This document shows, piece after piece, positions 39,038-48,351 of a stretch of 64,000 nt of DNA; the first letter of the stretch is position 1; every line of letters starts with the position of its first letter. The translations under genes and the position numbers were made by a program. Where the stretch lies: assembly GCF_038022665.1 (NCBI RefSeq), contig NZ_CP150629.1:1222480-1286479 (forward strand), in the 5' to 3' direction. The stretch is from Methanolobus sp. WCC4. Its GTDB lineage: Archaea; Halobacteriota; Methanosarcinia; Methanosarcinales; Methanosarcinaceae. Below the pieces are notes generated by a model. That model searched no databases. It had not been told where the DNA came from and saw nothing but the letters and a program-made list of their open reading frames with translations.

Positions 39038-40270
39038 TTATGTCCCGCATTCCCAGCCACTCATGTAGGCTGTCTGTTCCTCTGAGAGCTTATCAATGCT
39101 GATGCCCATTGACCTGAGCTTCATCTCTGCAACGCCTACATCAAGTTCATGAGGCACGCCATGTACTCCATCAGGCAGCTTGTTCTCTGCTATGTATTTG
39201 ACACATAGTGCCTGGTTAGCAAAGCTCATATCCATTACCTCTGCAGGGTGTCCGTCACCTGCTGCAAGGTTCACGAGCCTTCCGTCTGCAAGTACATAGA
39301 CACGTTTGTCCTTGAGCGTGTATTCCTTGATGTTGTTCCTGACGGTCTTCACAGAGCTTGCCATTGTAACGAGGTCCTCGAGGTTGATCTCAACGTTGAA
39401 ATGGCCTGCATTTGCGAGTATGGCTCCGTCCTTTATTACCTCGAAGTCCTCTCTCTTCAGGATATCCCTGTTACCTGTGGTGGTGAGGAATATGTCTCCT
39501 ATCTTTGCAGCTTCTTTCATAGGCATGACAGTGTTACCGTCCATACGTGCTTCAAGTGCCCTTATAGGGTCTATCTCTGTGACAATTACGTTTGCACCAA
39601 GTCCACTTGCACGCATTGCAGCTCCTTTACCGCACCAGCCGTATCCGCCGATAACAACGTTCTTACCTGCTACAAGGAGGTTGGTGGTTCTCATAATTCC
39701 ATCCCATGCTGACTGACCTGTGCCGTAGCGGTTGTCGAAAAGGAACTTTGTCATTGCATCATTTACTGCGATGACCGGCATCTTCAGGGCACCATCACGT
39801 TCCATTGCCTTGAGCCTGTGGATACCTGTTGTGGTTTCCTCGCAGCCGCCAAGGATCTCGGGCAGCATATCCGTACGTTCTGTATGAAGCTTGAAGATAA
39901 GGTCCGCACCGTCATCGATGGTGATGTCAGGTTTTGTGTCAAGAACTTTGTCTATTGCCTCATAGTACTCCTCGGTACAGCAGTCATATTTTGCAAAACA
40001 CTGGATGTTATCCTTCTGGTGAAGTGCAAGGGATACATCATCCTGTGTACTTAACGGATTACATCCTGCAATAGCTACCTCTGCTCCGCCAATAGCGAGT
40101 GTCTCCACAAGTGCTGCGGTCTTTGCCTCGACATGCAGTGCCATTCCTACTTTGTGGCCTGCAAGTGGTTTTTCTTTCTCGAACTGTTCCCTTATGATAT
40201 TGAGAACAGGCATATGGTTAAGAACCCAGTCGATCTTCATGTTTCCGGATTCTATCATTTCATCGCTCAT
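39038..40270 (-). CDS. ahcY: adenosylhomocysteinase
   Basis: The 410-residue enzyme has the NAD motif [22 protein letters not shown], the substrate motifs [29 protein letters not shown] and NAGHFNVEI, and DDGADLIF. It hydrolyses S-adenosylhomocysteine (or, in archaea, possibly S-inosylhomocysteine) to homocysteine and the nucleoside. The C-terminus lacks the long extension of bacterial forms, as in other archaeal members. A 69-base gap separates it from the SAH/MTA deaminase upstream on the same strand, so both may act in one salvage route. Confidence 0.95.
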   Translation of the reverse strand: MSDEMIESGNMKIDWVLNHMPVLNIIREQFEKEKPLAGHKVGMALHVEAKTAALVETLAIGGAEVAIAGCNPLSTQDDVSLALHQKDNIQCFAKYDCCTEEYYEAIDKVLDTKPDITIDDGADLIFKLHTERTDMLPEILGGCEETTTGIHRLKAMERDGALKMPVIAVNDAMTKFLFDNRYGTGQSAWDGIMRTTNLLVAGKNVVIGGYGWCGKGAAMRASGLGANVIVTEIDPIRALEARMDGNTVMPMKEAAKIGDIFLTTTGNRDILKREDFEVIKDGAILANAGHFNVEINLEDLVTMASSVKTVRNNIKEYTLKDKRVYVLADGRLVNLAAGDGHPAEVMDMSFANQALCVKYIAENKLPDGVHGVPHELDVGVAEMKLRSMGISIDKLSEEQTAYMSGWECGT

Positions 40271-40339
40271 TTGAGATCTCCAGTTGTGCTAAAATTGAAT
40301 TCAATATAGTGATTATAGTGTAATCTAGTGATCAGTGTC

Positions 40340-41638
40340 TCAATTGTCTACCTTGGATATAAGGTCTTTTGATATCCTGATCGCTGCATCTATTACTTCC
40401 TGCTCATCCATTGAGAGGACCTTTCCATCTTCCATGAGAACCTTTCCGTTCACAATGGTAGTGGTCACATCCTTTCCGCTTGCAGCGTATACCAGATGTG
40501 ATGCAACGTCATATACTGGTGTGAGATGTGCCCTGTTCATATCGACTATGATCATGTCGGCATTGTATCCTTCCTTCAGCATTCCGCTGTTGATGCCAAG
40601 TGCCTTTGCACCGTTTGTGGTTGCCATCTCAAGCACCTTGCGTGCAGGGAGTACGGTAGGGTCCATGACACTGACCTTCTGCAGAAGTGCTGCAGTTCTC
40701 ATTTCCTCGAACATGTCCAGGTTGTTGTTGGAGGCGCATCCGTCGGTTCCGAGGCATACGTTCGCTCCTGCATCAATGAGCTTGGCTACAGGGCATATGC
40801 CGGATGCCAGTTTCATGTTGCTTATCGGATTGTGGGATATGTTTACACCGTACTCGGCCAGTATCTTTATGTCACCGTCGGACAACCAGACACAGTGTGC
40901 TGCAAGTACGTCCGTTCCCCAGAAATCGATGCCTTTGAGGAAATGTATGGAACACATGCCGAAGTTCTCTTTCATATAATTGAGTTCTGCTTCGGTCTCC
41001 AGTACATGGATGTGCAGTTTAACATCATCCTTGACAGCCTGTTCCTTCACTCTTATCAGGAATTCCCTGGAACATGTGTTAGGTGCATGGGGACCGTACA
41101 TGGTAATGATCCTGCCATCTGCCTTCCCGTTCCATTCTTTGACAAATGCAGTGCCCACTTCAAGTTCCCTGTCTGCCTTATCCTTATCTCCGAAGTCTAT
41201 CATTCCGTAGGAAAGCGCAGCACGTATGCCTGCCTCGTCAACAGCCTGGGCCACCCTGTCCTCATGGATGTACATGTCTGCAAATGCAATGGTTCCCGAG
41301 CGTATCATCTCAAGGCATGCAAGCCTTGTACCTGCATAGATGTCCTCGTCCGTGAGCTTTGCCTCTGCCGGCCATATGTGGTTCTCCAGCCAGTCCTGCA
41401 ACTGCATATCATCCGCATAGCCCCTGAATATGGTCATTCCGGCATGGCAGTGGGTATTGACAAGTCCTGGCATAAGGACGGAACCTTTAGCATCGATGAT
41501 CTTCTCAGCGGTGTGTTCTGTGGAGGTTCCTATTTCCTTTATTTTTCCATCCTCTATTACAACGACCCCGTTCTCTATGTCACCTGCTTCCGGGTCCATT
41601 GTGAGGATATAGGCATTCTTTATTATGATATCAGCCAT
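40340..41638 (-). CDS. mtaD: MTA/SAH (5'-deoxyadenosine) deaminase
   Basis: A 432-residue amidohydrolase: metal motif GLVNTHCHAGMTIFRGYADD, HIHVLETEAEL, the third histidine in VLAAHCVWLSD, and LGTDGCASNNNLDMFEEM. It belongs to the 5-methylthioadenosine/S-adenosylhomocysteine deaminase group; the Methanocaldococcus relative DadD deaminates 5'-deoxyadenosine, MTA and SAH. With ahcY directly downstream, it probably routes SAH by deamination to S-inosylhomocysteine followed by hydrolysis, useful for a methanogen with heavy SAM turnover. The 378-residue ORF on the opposite strand is a Cys-rich antisense shadow. Confidence 0.9.
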   Translation of the reverse strand: MADIIIKNAYILTMDPEAGDIENGVVVIEDGKIKEIGTSTEHTAEKIIDAKGSVLMPGLVNTHCHAGMTIFRGYADDMQLQDWLENHIWPAEAKLTDEDIYAGTRLACLEMIRSGTIAFADMYIHEDRVAQAVDEAGIRAALSYGMIDFGDKDKADRELEVGTAFVKEWNGKADGRIITMYGPHAPNTCSREFLIRVKEQAVKDDVKLHIHVLETEAELNYMKENFGMCSIHFLKGIDFWGTDVLAAHCVWLSDGDIKILAEYGVNISHNPISNMKLASGICPVAKLIDAGANVCLGTDGCASNNNLDMFEEMRTAALLQKVSVMDPTVLPARKVLEMATTNGAKALGINSGMLKEGYNADMIIVDMNRAHLTPVYDVASHLVYAASGKDVTTTIVNGKVLMEDGKVLSMDEQEVIDAAIRISKDLISKVDN

Positions 41639-41692
41639 TATCTCTCTCCAATTGTCCTATAATGATTATGTTCAGTAATAGTAATGTAGTGA

Positions 41693-42325
41693 TCAGACAG
41701 TTTCCTGCTTCAGTTCTTCCAGATACATACGCATTATCTCGAGTCTCTGCTCTGCGATCACCCTTGCGGTCTCCGTATTCAGTCTTTCAGGTATTCTGAA
41801 AGGTTTCCTCTCCATATAGTCATAGAAACCGTCGAAGGGGTCCTCTGTGTAAGCATTCATGGATGTCTCCTTCACAGTTCCGATGGTCTGCTTCAGTGCC
41901 CTTAAGGCTCCCATTGAGACAAGTGAGCGGAAAATACCGACAGCTCCGAGTGCATCTATCCTGTCCGCGTCCTGAAGTATCCGGGCCTCGATGGTCTCCG
42001 CCTTCATTCCACGACTGAAACGATGTGTGAGTATACATGATGCAACATGGTCTATAAGCTCAGCCTCTGCCCCACTTTTGCCCAGGAACTCACGTGCGAT
42101 CTCAGCACTGTATTCTGCGTGGTTGCCGCCTTCCTCATGTTCCCGAACGATCCCGACATCGTGCAATAATGCTGCAAGACGAAGTACTTTTAGGTCACCA
42201 CCTTCGGTTTCCTGTATTTTCATACAGGTGTTCTCAACGCGGTTGATATGTGACATGTCATGGGTGCTCGGTTCGCCTTCAAGTATCCCTGCAACGAACT
42301 GCCGTGTGCTCTCTATCAGATCCAT
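41693..42325 (-). CDS. HD-domain phosphohydrolase
   Basis: A 210-residue HD protein: HDMSHINRVENTC, LRLAALLHDVGIV (the His-Asp pair), NHAEYSAEIAREFL, and ILQDADRIDALGAVGIFR. This arrangement is that of the HDIG-like phosphohydrolases related to YedJ, whose substrates are usually nucleotides. It overlaps the phosphopantoate ligase gene by 10 bases and is likely its operon partner, but a function in CoA synthesis is not known. Confidence 0.85.
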   Translation of the reverse strand: MDLIESTRQFVAGILEGEPSTHDMSHINRVENTCMKIQETEGGDLKVLRLAALLHDVGIVREHEEGGNHAEYSAEIAREFLGKSGAEAELIDHVASCILTHRFSRGMKAETIEARILQDADRIDALGAVGIFRSLVSMGALRALKQTIGTVKETSMNAYTEDPFDGFYDYMERKPFRIPERLNTETARVIAEQRLEIMRMYLEELKQETV

Positions 42326-43086
42326 TTGATACCTCGCTCTTCAGCTTTGTTCTTAAGATTCTCCTGCATGGAGTACAGGGAATCTGATATGACCCTGTCA
42401 TTGTCATAAGCATCTATGACATCAAGAAGTGAGTCCTTGCTCTTCCCTTTCATATCCTTTGTGAACTGCACCATATTGCTAAGTGCCCTTGTCACATTGT
42501 CTATTATAGATACTGTAGCACTGAGTGATGTCCTGGAAAGCGGGTTAAGGTCTATCGTAATGACCGTCTTTCCCATTTCCACAAGCTTCTGGCATCGGTC
42601 GCCATCCTCAAGAGGTACCAGGACAACATCCGCACTGAAGATGCCATCTTCATCAACAATGGCCCTGTCGTGTGAAAGGTCAAGTCTCTTCTCTCCCTTT
42701 CCTCCAAGGACGACACCTGCACCCTGTGACCTTAGATGTTCTGTTATCTTATGGATCCTTGCATCACTTCTGTGGAACAGGTTCACCTCCAGCCTTGCAC
42801 CAGTGACGTCGGCAAGAGATACCATAAGGTCAGGCACAAGTGCCGCAGTGTTCCCGTTCACGGATATTATGGGGTTCCTTGCAAGGAGTATATGAGCAAC
42901 CGCTGCCCTTTCAGCAATGGCTGCTGATTCGGTGGTCCTTTCCCCTATCAGGTAATCAAAGGCCTCACCACGCCCCTGGGCAACAAGTCCCTGCTTGCTG
43001 GTGATGCCTATGTTCACTCCTTCTACTATCTTTTCCCTTGTGATGAGGGATTCGTATCTGGGATGGTCCTTCGGGATATCTGTCAT
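42316..43086 (-). CDS. 4-phosphopantoate-beta-alanine ligase
   Basis: The 256-residue protein matches the archaeal phosphopantothenate synthetase family (COG1701, DUF137): IPKDHPRYESLITREKIVEG, LVAQGRGEAFDYLIGERTTE, NPIISVNGNTAALVPD, and DLNPLSRTSLSATVSIIDNVTRA. It joins 4-phosphopantoate and beta-alanine with ATP, the step after pantoate kinase in the archaeal CoA pathway. Pantoate kinase (44137) and CoaBC (45022) are on the same strand just upstream, so three pathway steps are clustered. Confidence 0.93.
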   Translation of the reverse strand: MTDIPKDHPRYESLITREKIVEGVNIGITSKQGLVAQGRGEAFDYLIGERTTESAAIAERAAVAHILLARNPIISVNGNTAALVPDLMVSLADVTGARLEVNLFHRSDARIHKITEHLRSQGAGVVLGGKGEKRLDLSHDRAIVDEDGIFSADVVLVPLEDGDRCQKLVEMGKTVITIDLNPLSRTSLSATVSIIDNVTRALSNMVQFTKDMKGKSKDSLLDVIDAYDNDRVISDSLYSMQENLKNKAEERGIKWI

Positions 43087-43123
43087 TCGGATCGTGTCTC
43101 TTCTTGTTTTTTGTCAATTCAGG

Positions 43124-44065
43124 TCATTTGCTGGCATCAAGTATTATTCCCTGGTCGGTAGGTACCAGCATTGTCTGGATATCCTGTCCCTGCAGCATCT
43201 GTATGTACTTGTAGTTTATCAGGTCAGGGTTCTTTGCCAGTTGTTCGTTTATTATCCTGAGTGCTTCAGCCTCACCGTAAGCTTCTGCGATGGTAGCATT
43301 TGCAACACCGTTGGCTTCTATGATCTTTCTTTCGGCCTCAAGTTGCTCTTTCTCTTTTACGAAGATCATCCTCTGTGCTTCCTGGTCAGCCTGGAGCTTT
43401 GCTTCGATGGCTTCAGCAACTCTTGTTGGCAATACAACGTTCCTTACCAGTACTTCCTCTACAATGATGCCATCGCTTCCAAGTGCCTGGTCAATGTTTG
43501 TAAGCATCTCTCCTGCTACCAGCTGCCTCTCTTCACCATATACCTGCAATGCGGTTTTAGTGGATACGACCTCACGTATGGATGATCTTATCGTAGGGCG
43601 TATTATCTTTTCTGCATAGTTGGTTCCCAGATTCTGATGTACAGTGCTGACCTCATCGGGTATCAGTCTGTATCTGACAGTGATGTCAAGTCCCAGTGTG
43701 AGTCCTTCTACAGTAAGGGCTTTGATCTGGTCATCCCCTACTACCTGACCTTCACCTGTTATTCCGCTCATGGTGTATGTTTCACTTCTGACAGAGTATT
43801 TTGTAACGCTGACCCATGGAGGAACGATGTGTAATCCTTCTCCAAGTTCATCCTCTTCGACACCGCCGAACTGGTTGAATTTCACACCAACCTCTCCAGC
43901 CCCGACAGAGACGAATATCGAGCCGAACATTACTGAGAATACTATCAGGATAACAAAAATAATTGGTATTATGCGAGCAATTTTGCCAAGTATTGGCGGG
44001 ATACCTATTGGAATCTCAGGTATCTTCTTCTGGGGTTCTGGTTCCCATTCTCCTTCAACGACCAT
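43124..44065 (-). CDS. SPFH/prohibitin-family membrane protein
   Basis: A 313-residue protein with one membrane helix (about residues 31-54), then an SPFH domain (VGAGEVGVKFNQFGGVEEDELGEGLHIVPPW, RYRLIPDEVSTVHQNLG) and a coiled coil rich in Ala, Glu and Gln (ADQEAQRMIFVKEKEQLEAERKIIEANG). Such proteins form ring assemblies at the membrane and often partner with FtsH-like or NfeD proteases, none of which is seen here. It stands between two CoA-pathway genes, a conserved-looking but unexplained setting. Confidence 0.9.
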   Translation of the reverse strand: MVVEGEWEPEPQKKIPEIPIGIPPILGKIARIIPIIFVILIVFSVMFGSIFVSVGAGEVGVKFNQFGGVEEDELGEGLHIVPPWVSVTKYSVRSETYTMSGITGEGQVVGDDQIKALTVEGLTLGLDITVRYRLIPDEVSTVHQNLGTNYAEKIIRPTIRSSIREVVSTKTALQVYGEERQLVAGEMLTNIDQALGSDGIIVEEVLVRNVVLPTRVAEAIEAKLQADQEAQRMIFVKEKEQLEAERKIIEANGVANATIAEAYGEAEALRIINEQLAKNPDLINYKYIQMLQGQDIQTMLVPTDQGIILDASK

Positions 44066-44136
44066 CTTTTAACCTCTCCTTAATCGATTATGATCTTCCA
44101 TTCCATTATAAATGGAACTGTTAAATATGTTTTCAC

Positions 44137-45021
44137 TCACCCGATCCTGGTGCTTTCGTTCCTTATTTTGAAATGGAGGACAGTTCCAAATTCTGAGAAT
44201 ATATCATTAAGTTCAGTTCTCCTGTCAACAGGTGGTATGGAGAACACCGCATTCCCGAGCATTGCCTGTGATGCTATGACACCGATATTCCTGGAAGTTT
44301 CTATAGCTTCCATTACCTTTTCGCTGGCAAGCATGCTACGTATGGTGAACTCTCTTGAGTAAAACATGAAGTTATTAACAGAAGGCTTTTCCATGAGCTT
44401 TCTCATTGCTTCCTTTCCGGCATTATTGATGGATCTTACCATTTCAGGATCATTGAGCACTGATCTTGTAGACAGTTCTCCAAGGACCACACAGTACACG
44501 TCATTATCTTTTGAAGGGACCTGATCCACTGAAGCTATGGATGGTGCTCCGGGTGTCTTTCTGACAGTGATCCCTCCATGCACCTGTCCGGTGACGTCTC
44601 CAAGTCCGCTGCCATTGCTAACCTCTGCCACATGCGCAATGTCATTGAGCTGGTTTGCAGTATAATTAAGTGATAATGCATGGTTCAGCGCATAGGCTGT
44701 ACCAAGGGCTCCGGCTCCGGAGGCTCCGAAACCACATCCAATTGGGATGTCCGATATGCTTTCGACCTTTACCGGAAGATCTGTCATTGATCCAACAACT
44801 GCCCGGCTGGTGTCTCCCGGGACCTGCTCCCCGTTAAGGTATATCTCTGTCCTTTCGATGTCATCTGAGACCGTTACAGTGGTGTGGACCCCTCTGTCCA
44901 GTACCACTCCACAACCGGTCGAGCCTTTCTTCATGGGTTCCACATGGTCGTGTATCTGAAAAAAGCCTGTAATATGAGCCGGTGCAAAAGCCCTGGCTGT
45001 CAGTATACCCTTCTCTGACAT
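44137..45021 (-). CDS. pantoate kinase (GHMP family)
   Basis: The 294-residue protein has the GHMP kinase ATP loop PIGCGFGASGAGALGTAYALN and the N-terminal ARAFAPAHITGFFQIHD motif of archaeal pantoate kinase (PoK). It phosphorylates pantoate for the ligase encoded at 42316. Its ATG abuts the CoaBC stop (45022), so the two are translationally coupled. Confidence 0.93.
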   Translation of the reverse strand: MSEKGILTARAFAPAHITGFFQIHDHVEPMKKGSTGCGVVLDRGVHTTVTVSDDIERTEIYLNGEQVPGDTSRAVVGSMTDLPVKVESISDIPIGCGFGASGAGALGTAYALNHALSLNYTANQLNDIAHVAEVSNGSGLGDVTGQVHGGITVRKTPGAPSIASVDQVPSKDNDVYCVVLGELSTRSVLNDPEMVRSINNAGKEAMRKLMEKPSVNNFMFYSREFTIRSMLASEKVMEAIETSRNIGVIASQAMLGNAVFSIPPVDRRTELNDIFSEFGTVLHFKIRNESTRIG

Positions 45022-46266
45022 CTATTCATCGTCCTTCGCGGTCAGCAGTGATGTGATCTCATCCATAAGGACACTTGCAATAAGACTTTTGGGACCTTCG
45101 ATGTTAAGGTCCTCTTTCTTGCCGGAGTATAATATAGTAACATTATTGTTATCTGTTCCAATTCCGCCTTTGCTGACCTCATTGGCAACTATCATATCAA
45201 GTCCGGAAGTCTCAAGTGTCTTCCTTGCTCGTTTGAGCAGTTCTTCAGTATCAACTCCGGCCTCTGCCTTGAATCCGACTATCTTTGTCCGGGGATGTGC
45301 TTCTTTTGCTTCTTTTATGAGCTTGCGTGTGGGTCTGAATTTAAGCTCAAGCCCTTCATCGGACTTGATCTTCTGTTCACTGGCGTCAAGTGTATAATCT
45401 GCAATTGCAGCAGCACTTATAAGGACATCATGTCCCTCTCCGAGCTCATAGAGCACTGCATCGGTCATCTGATCAGCTGTTTCAGCATATATCTCATTGA
45501 TGCCTGTAACTCCAAGTCTGTTCCTGTGGACTATGGTCACATCAGCACCTCTGCGGTAGGCTTCAAGTGCCAGTTCATTTCCGGTCTTTCCGGATGCCCT
45601 GTTGGTAAGGATGCGTATGGGGTCTATGGACTCTGCTGTGGATCCGCTTGTAATGAGTATCTTCTTTCCGCAAAGTGTCCTTTTCCCTATCTCCCGCTCA
45701 ACCTCGAGAACTATCTCATCATTTCCGGCTATCTTGGCTATTCCTTCTTCTATCTTTGGTCCGATGAACCGGATGCCCCAACTCTTCATCTTCTCTATGT
45801 TCTCTCCGACCGCTGGATGGTCATACATGTCCTCATGCATCGCAGGTACTATCATCACGGGTTTGCCTGCCCCGATCGCTGTGGTCGCAAAGGTCGTCAC
45901 AGGTGTATCGTCTATTCCTGCTGCGATCTTCCCGATGGTGTTGGCCGTTGCAGGTGCTATCAGTAAAAGGTCCGCCCTGCCGAGGTTGCCAAAGAATTCC
46001 ACATGCTCTACATTTCCGGTTATCGCTGTGATCACTTCATTTCCGGTTGCATATTGCAGGGCCATCGGGTTGATGATCCATCCGGCACTCTCGCTCATCA
46101 CTGCATATACATCAGCTCCCCTGCGGATGAACTCACGGGCAAGCTCCACTGTTCTTACAGCAGCGATACTACCTGTGACCGCAAGCACGATGGTCTTGCC
46201 TTTCAATGAGTCTGATCTTGTGGACTTGATCCAGAGTGTCGGGTGTTCATTTGGAGTTTGAGGCAT
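45022..46266 (-). CDS. coaBC: bifunctional CoaBC
   Basis: A 414-residue fusion. The N-terminal flavin decarboxylase (CoaC) has VTGSIAAVRTVELA, the active histidine in GNVEHVEFF and PAMHEDMYDHPAV (PAMN in bacteria). The C-terminal CoaB part has ITSGSTAESIDPIRILTNRASGKTGNELA and ISAAAIADYTL, with KIKSDEGLELKFRPTRKLI. It makes 4'-phosphopantetheine from 4'-phosphopantothenate via cysteine coupling and decarboxylation. It heads the CoA group with pantoate kinase directly after it. Confidence 0.95.
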   Translation of the reverse strand: MPQTPNEHPTLWIKSTRSDSLKGKTIVLAVTGSIAAVRTVELAREFIRRGADVYAVMSESAGWIINPMALQYATGNEVITAITGNVEHVEFFGNLGRADLLLIAPATANTIGKIAAGIDDTPVTTFATTAIGAGKPVMIVPAMHEDMYDHPAVGENIEKMKSWGIRFIGPKIEEGIAKIAGNDEIVLEVEREIGKRTLCGKKILITSGSTAESIDPIRILTNRASGKTGNELALEAYRRGADVTIVHRNRLGVTGINEIYAETADQMTDAVLYELGEGHDVLISAAAIADYTLDASEQKIKSDEGLELKFRPTRKLIKEAKEAHPRTKIVGFKAEAGVDTEELLKRARKTLETSGLDMIVANEVSKGGIGTDNNNVTILYSGKKEDLNIEGPKSLIASVLMDEITSLLTAKDDE

Positions 46267-46336
46267 ATTTATGTCCTTATTCGATCTTATGTGGATTAGT
46301 TGATCTTTATTATTTAAAAGAGGATGGTGAATTCTG

Positions 46337-46669
46337 TTACTCTGACAGAATTGTATTTACGAATCTATTAAGCTCAGGAATATCTTTTTTGGCAGTATTC
46401 CAGACTTCTTCCAGGTCGACACCAAAATAGGCATGTATCAGCTTATCTCTCATTCCCGCGATCTCTTTCCACGGGATCCTGGGATATTTATCTGTTGTAT
46501 TTGAAGATAGATTCTTTGTGGCTTCACCAATTATCTCCAGTTGCCTGACAACAGCATCCTGAACAAGCCTTTTATCCAGGAAATCTTCAAAGCTCATGCC
46601 AGAAGTGTATTCTTCTATTTGCTCAGTAGCATCCAGGATGTGATTAAGAAAAACAGAATCATCCTTCAC
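46337..46669 (-). CDS. hepT: HepT-like toxin (DUF86)
   Basis: A 110-residue helical protein with the HEPN active motif RDKLIHAYF (Rx4H-x-Y) and RQLEIIGEATKNLS, typical of HepT. HEPN toxins cleave or otherwise disable RNA and are neutralised by the paired MNT nucleotidyltransferase, which AMPylates the tyrosine beside the RxxxxH motif. It overlaps the MntA gene by 11 bases. It forms a complete two-gene toxin-antitoxin unit downstream of the CoA group. Confidence 0.9.
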   Translation of the reverse strand: MKDDSVFLNHILDATEQIEEYTSGMSFEDFLDKRLVQDAVVRQLEIIGEATKNLSSNTTDKYPRIPWKEIAGMRDKLIHAYFGVDLEEVWNTAKKDIPELNRFVNTILSE

Positions 46670-46988
46670 AATAGATGCTCCTCAGTTCATTTTTGACCAT
46701 GGGTGAAATGTATGGGCTCAATGCTTTTTCAGTAACCATGTCAATTTTTGTACCCAGCAGATCCTCGAATTCGTTCTCGATCCTAATGTGATCGATAAGA
46801 CTCTTTCCTTTAGAGAATGTTACCAGAAGATCAATATCACTGTTCCCGGTTTGTTCTCCTCTTGAAAAAGAACCAAAAAGCCCCAGAGAAACTATGTCAT
46901 TCTTCCTGCAAAGTTCCATTACATCTTCCCCTACGCTCCTGTCAAGGCCAAGGGATTCTACAAGATCGAATATGTCGTTGATTTCCAT
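46659..46988 (-). CDS. mntA: MntA-like nucleotidyltransferase antitoxin
   Basis: The 109-residue protein has the minimal nucleotidyltransferase motif GLFGSFSRGEQTGNSDIDLLVTF (GSxRG and the Asp-x-Asp pair), with the third acid in KIDMV. It is the antitoxin half of the MNT-HepT system, acting by adding AMP to HepT. The gene is upstream of hepT and overlapping, the usual order. Confidence 0.9.
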   Translation of the reverse strand: MEINDIFDLVESLGLDRSVGEDVMELCRKNDIVSLGLFGSFSRGEQTGNSDIDLLVTFSKGKSLIDHIRIENEFEDLLGTKIDMVTEKALSPYISPMVKNELRSIYCEG

Positions 46989-47154
46989 GTGTTCTTCTCT
47001 TTTAGGTGGAGTATTATCTTTTTTATCTTCATTTCCTGTTTAAGAACTGTGGTTACATCTTATTTCGCATTATTATTAGCTATCATTCTTATTAAATTTC
47101 TTGCAGGGCATTTCATTCAATGTTAAGCAAATTCAGGCAGGATGATCCCTTCAC

Positions 47155-47832
47155 CTAAACCAACTTCGCCCTTGCCGACTCCAGAGCACTTCTGCCAACA
47201 GTCTTTTCTGCAAACCTGTCAGCAAGTATCTCCAGTTCATCCTGGGAGTGGTTCCTTGTGAAACTCATGACTGCCAGTTGCCTTAGTATCGGGGTCCTGT
47301 TATTGTGGCGAAGATGCCATACCTCATGTGCAAGGATAGCTTTCAGTTCCTGGGTATCTGTAAGTTCCAGCATTCCTATGGACAGGAATATGGCTTTTCC
47401 AGATGCGAAAGCTCCGGGTACTGCAGAATCATAGTAATATACTGTTGCCCTTATGCCAAGCTCATCGACAAATTCCTGCGGCCAGTCCATGATCTCTGTT
47501 ATCGGCCTGGCTTTGTATCTTTTGATAAGTACCTTATAATATACTCCTGGCAGGATGAGGATGATCGCGGTGGATAATATCACATAAGCCGTATATACCT
47601 CAAGGCTTAGCATCTGGCTGCACCGCATGGCACGGAAGACCAGTGCAATGGCAGAGATGACTGCCAGTTGTCCCAGAACAAGTGAGATGAGTCTCTTTTT
47701 AGTATCTGTGCTTTTCAGGTACAGGCTGAACATGATCACGGCCGCCAGAAGTGTCACTCCTATAAATGCCAGAAGGCCGGAATCACTGATACAGGTGACA
47801 TAACATTGTAACTCATCCCTGATGCTGAACAT
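47155..47832 (-). CDS. BlaR1/M56-like membrane metalloprotease without sensor domain
   Basis: A 225-residue protein: three membrane helices (about 18-37, 48-66, 81-97), a short connector, and a zinc protease domain with LAHEVWHLRH (His169-Glu-x-x-His173) and a later glutamate/aspartate set DELEILADRF. Sequence PGAFASGKAIFLSIGML is typical of M48/M56 gluzincins. It lies 20 bases downstream of blaI on the same strand, just as BlaR1/MecR1 proteases pair with BlaI/MecI. No penicillin-binding sensor is attached; any signal would have to reach the protease through the membrane part or another protein. Confidence 0.82.
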   Translation of the reverse strand: MFSIRDELQCYVTCISDSGLLAFIGVTLLAAVIMFSLYLKSTDTKKRLISLVLGQLAVISAIALVFRAMRCSQMLSLEVYTAYVILSTAIILILPGVYYKVLIKRYKARPITEIMDWPQEFVDELGIRATVYYYDSAVPGAFASGKAIFLSIGMLELTDTQELKAILAHEVWHLRHNNRTPILRQLAVMSFTRNHSQDELEILADRFAEKTVGRSALESARAKLV

Positions 47833-47852
47833 ATTCTACCTGCCCTAAAAGG

Positions 47853-48212
47853 TCACTTCTTTTTATTGTATGTGTGAAAATTCTCGATCGCCACTTTGCC
47901 AAAGGTATCCACAAGACTGTCCAGCACCTTTTGTGTGATATGGTTTGCCGTGTTGTCCATGGAATCGGAAGCAGAATAGATATATCTCACCTTTGATTCG
48001 CTCCTGTCCAGTTCCCTGTTCGCATAGCCTGCTTTCACAAGCCTGTCAAGGGTTCCGGCAACGCTGGATAAAGGGATATCGGTCTTTTCTGTGATCATGG
48101 AAGTTGTCAGCTCTTCATTTTCCCATAGAACCTGCATTATCTGCGATTCAATGGGACTGAAGAATTTGGTCAATCCTTCATTTGAGAGGTTTATTCTGTC
48201 CAGTTTCACCAT
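47853..48212 (-). CDS. blaI: BlaI/MecI/CopY-family repressor
   Basis: A 119-residue winged-helix protein: LSNEGLTKFFSPIESQIMQVLWENEELTTSMITEKT, SSVAGTLDRLVKAGYANRELDR, then a C-terminal dimerisation helix. BlaI-type dimers bind TACA-spacer-TGTA palindromes and are inactivated by a membrane protease. Here four TTTACA-N5-TGTAAA-like sites surround the gene and its divergent neighbour. A NF dipeptide (N111-F112) near the end recalls the staphylococcal cleavage site, which may be chance. The co-oriented M56-like gene follows. Confidence 0.88.
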   Translation of the reverse strand: MVKLDRINLSNEGLTKFFSPIESQIMQVLWENEELTTSMITEKTDIPLSSVAGTLDRLVKAGYANRELDRSESKVRYIYSASDSMDNTANHITQKVLDSLVDTFGKVAIENFHTYNKKK

Positions 48213-48235
48213 GGCTTTACAACTGTTGTAAAGCC
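48213..48235. promoter_or_regulatory. BlaI-like operator at the blaI start codon
   Basis: Two 11-base arms, GGCTTTACAAC and GTTGTAAAGCC, around one central T, immediately upstream of the blaI ATG (48212). Contains TTTACA-N5-TGTAAA. Its position would block blaI transcription or initiation, i.e. autoregulation. Confidence 0.7.
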
Positions 48236-48280
48236 ATATATATCTTGTTGGTCCTTTTCCTGATCTATTTTCCTTAAGTG

Positions 48281-48299
48281 CTTTACATCAGCCGTAAAG
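48281..48299. promoter_or_regulatory. BlaI-like operator 2
   Basis: CTTTACATCAGCCGTAAAG: TTTACA-N5-CGTAAA, one mismatch from the consensus, in the divergent gap between blaI and the ABC permease gene. Confidence 0.6.
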
Positions 48300-48309
48300 T
48301 TAATCTACG

Positions 48310-48326
48310 TTTACACTTGTTGTAAA
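48310..48326. promoter_or_regulatory. BlaI-like operator 3
   Basis: TTTACACTTGTTGTAAA: perfect TTTACA-N5-TGTAAA. Centre is 28 bases from operator 2 and 25 from operator 4. Confidence 0.65.
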
Positions 48327-48334
48327 GTATTGAC

Positions 48335-48351
48335 TTTACACTTACTGTATA
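48335..48351. promoter_or_regulatory. BlaI-like operator 4
   Basis: TTTACACTTACTGTATA: one mismatch from TTTACA-N5-TGTAAA, overlapping a TATA-like GTATAATAG, 58 bases before the ABC permease ATG. Binding here would block RNA polymerase recruitment for the exporter operon. Confidence 0.6.

Noticed and set aside
40526-41662. Plus-strand ORF of 378 codons, very rich in cysteine, histidine and tyrosine
   Set aside because: Exactly antisense to the deaminase gene, whose motifs are clear; amino acid composition is that of a reverse-strand shadow.
45295-45966. Plus-strand ORF of 223 codons
   Set aside because: Antisense to coaBC; cysteine-rich shadow pattern.
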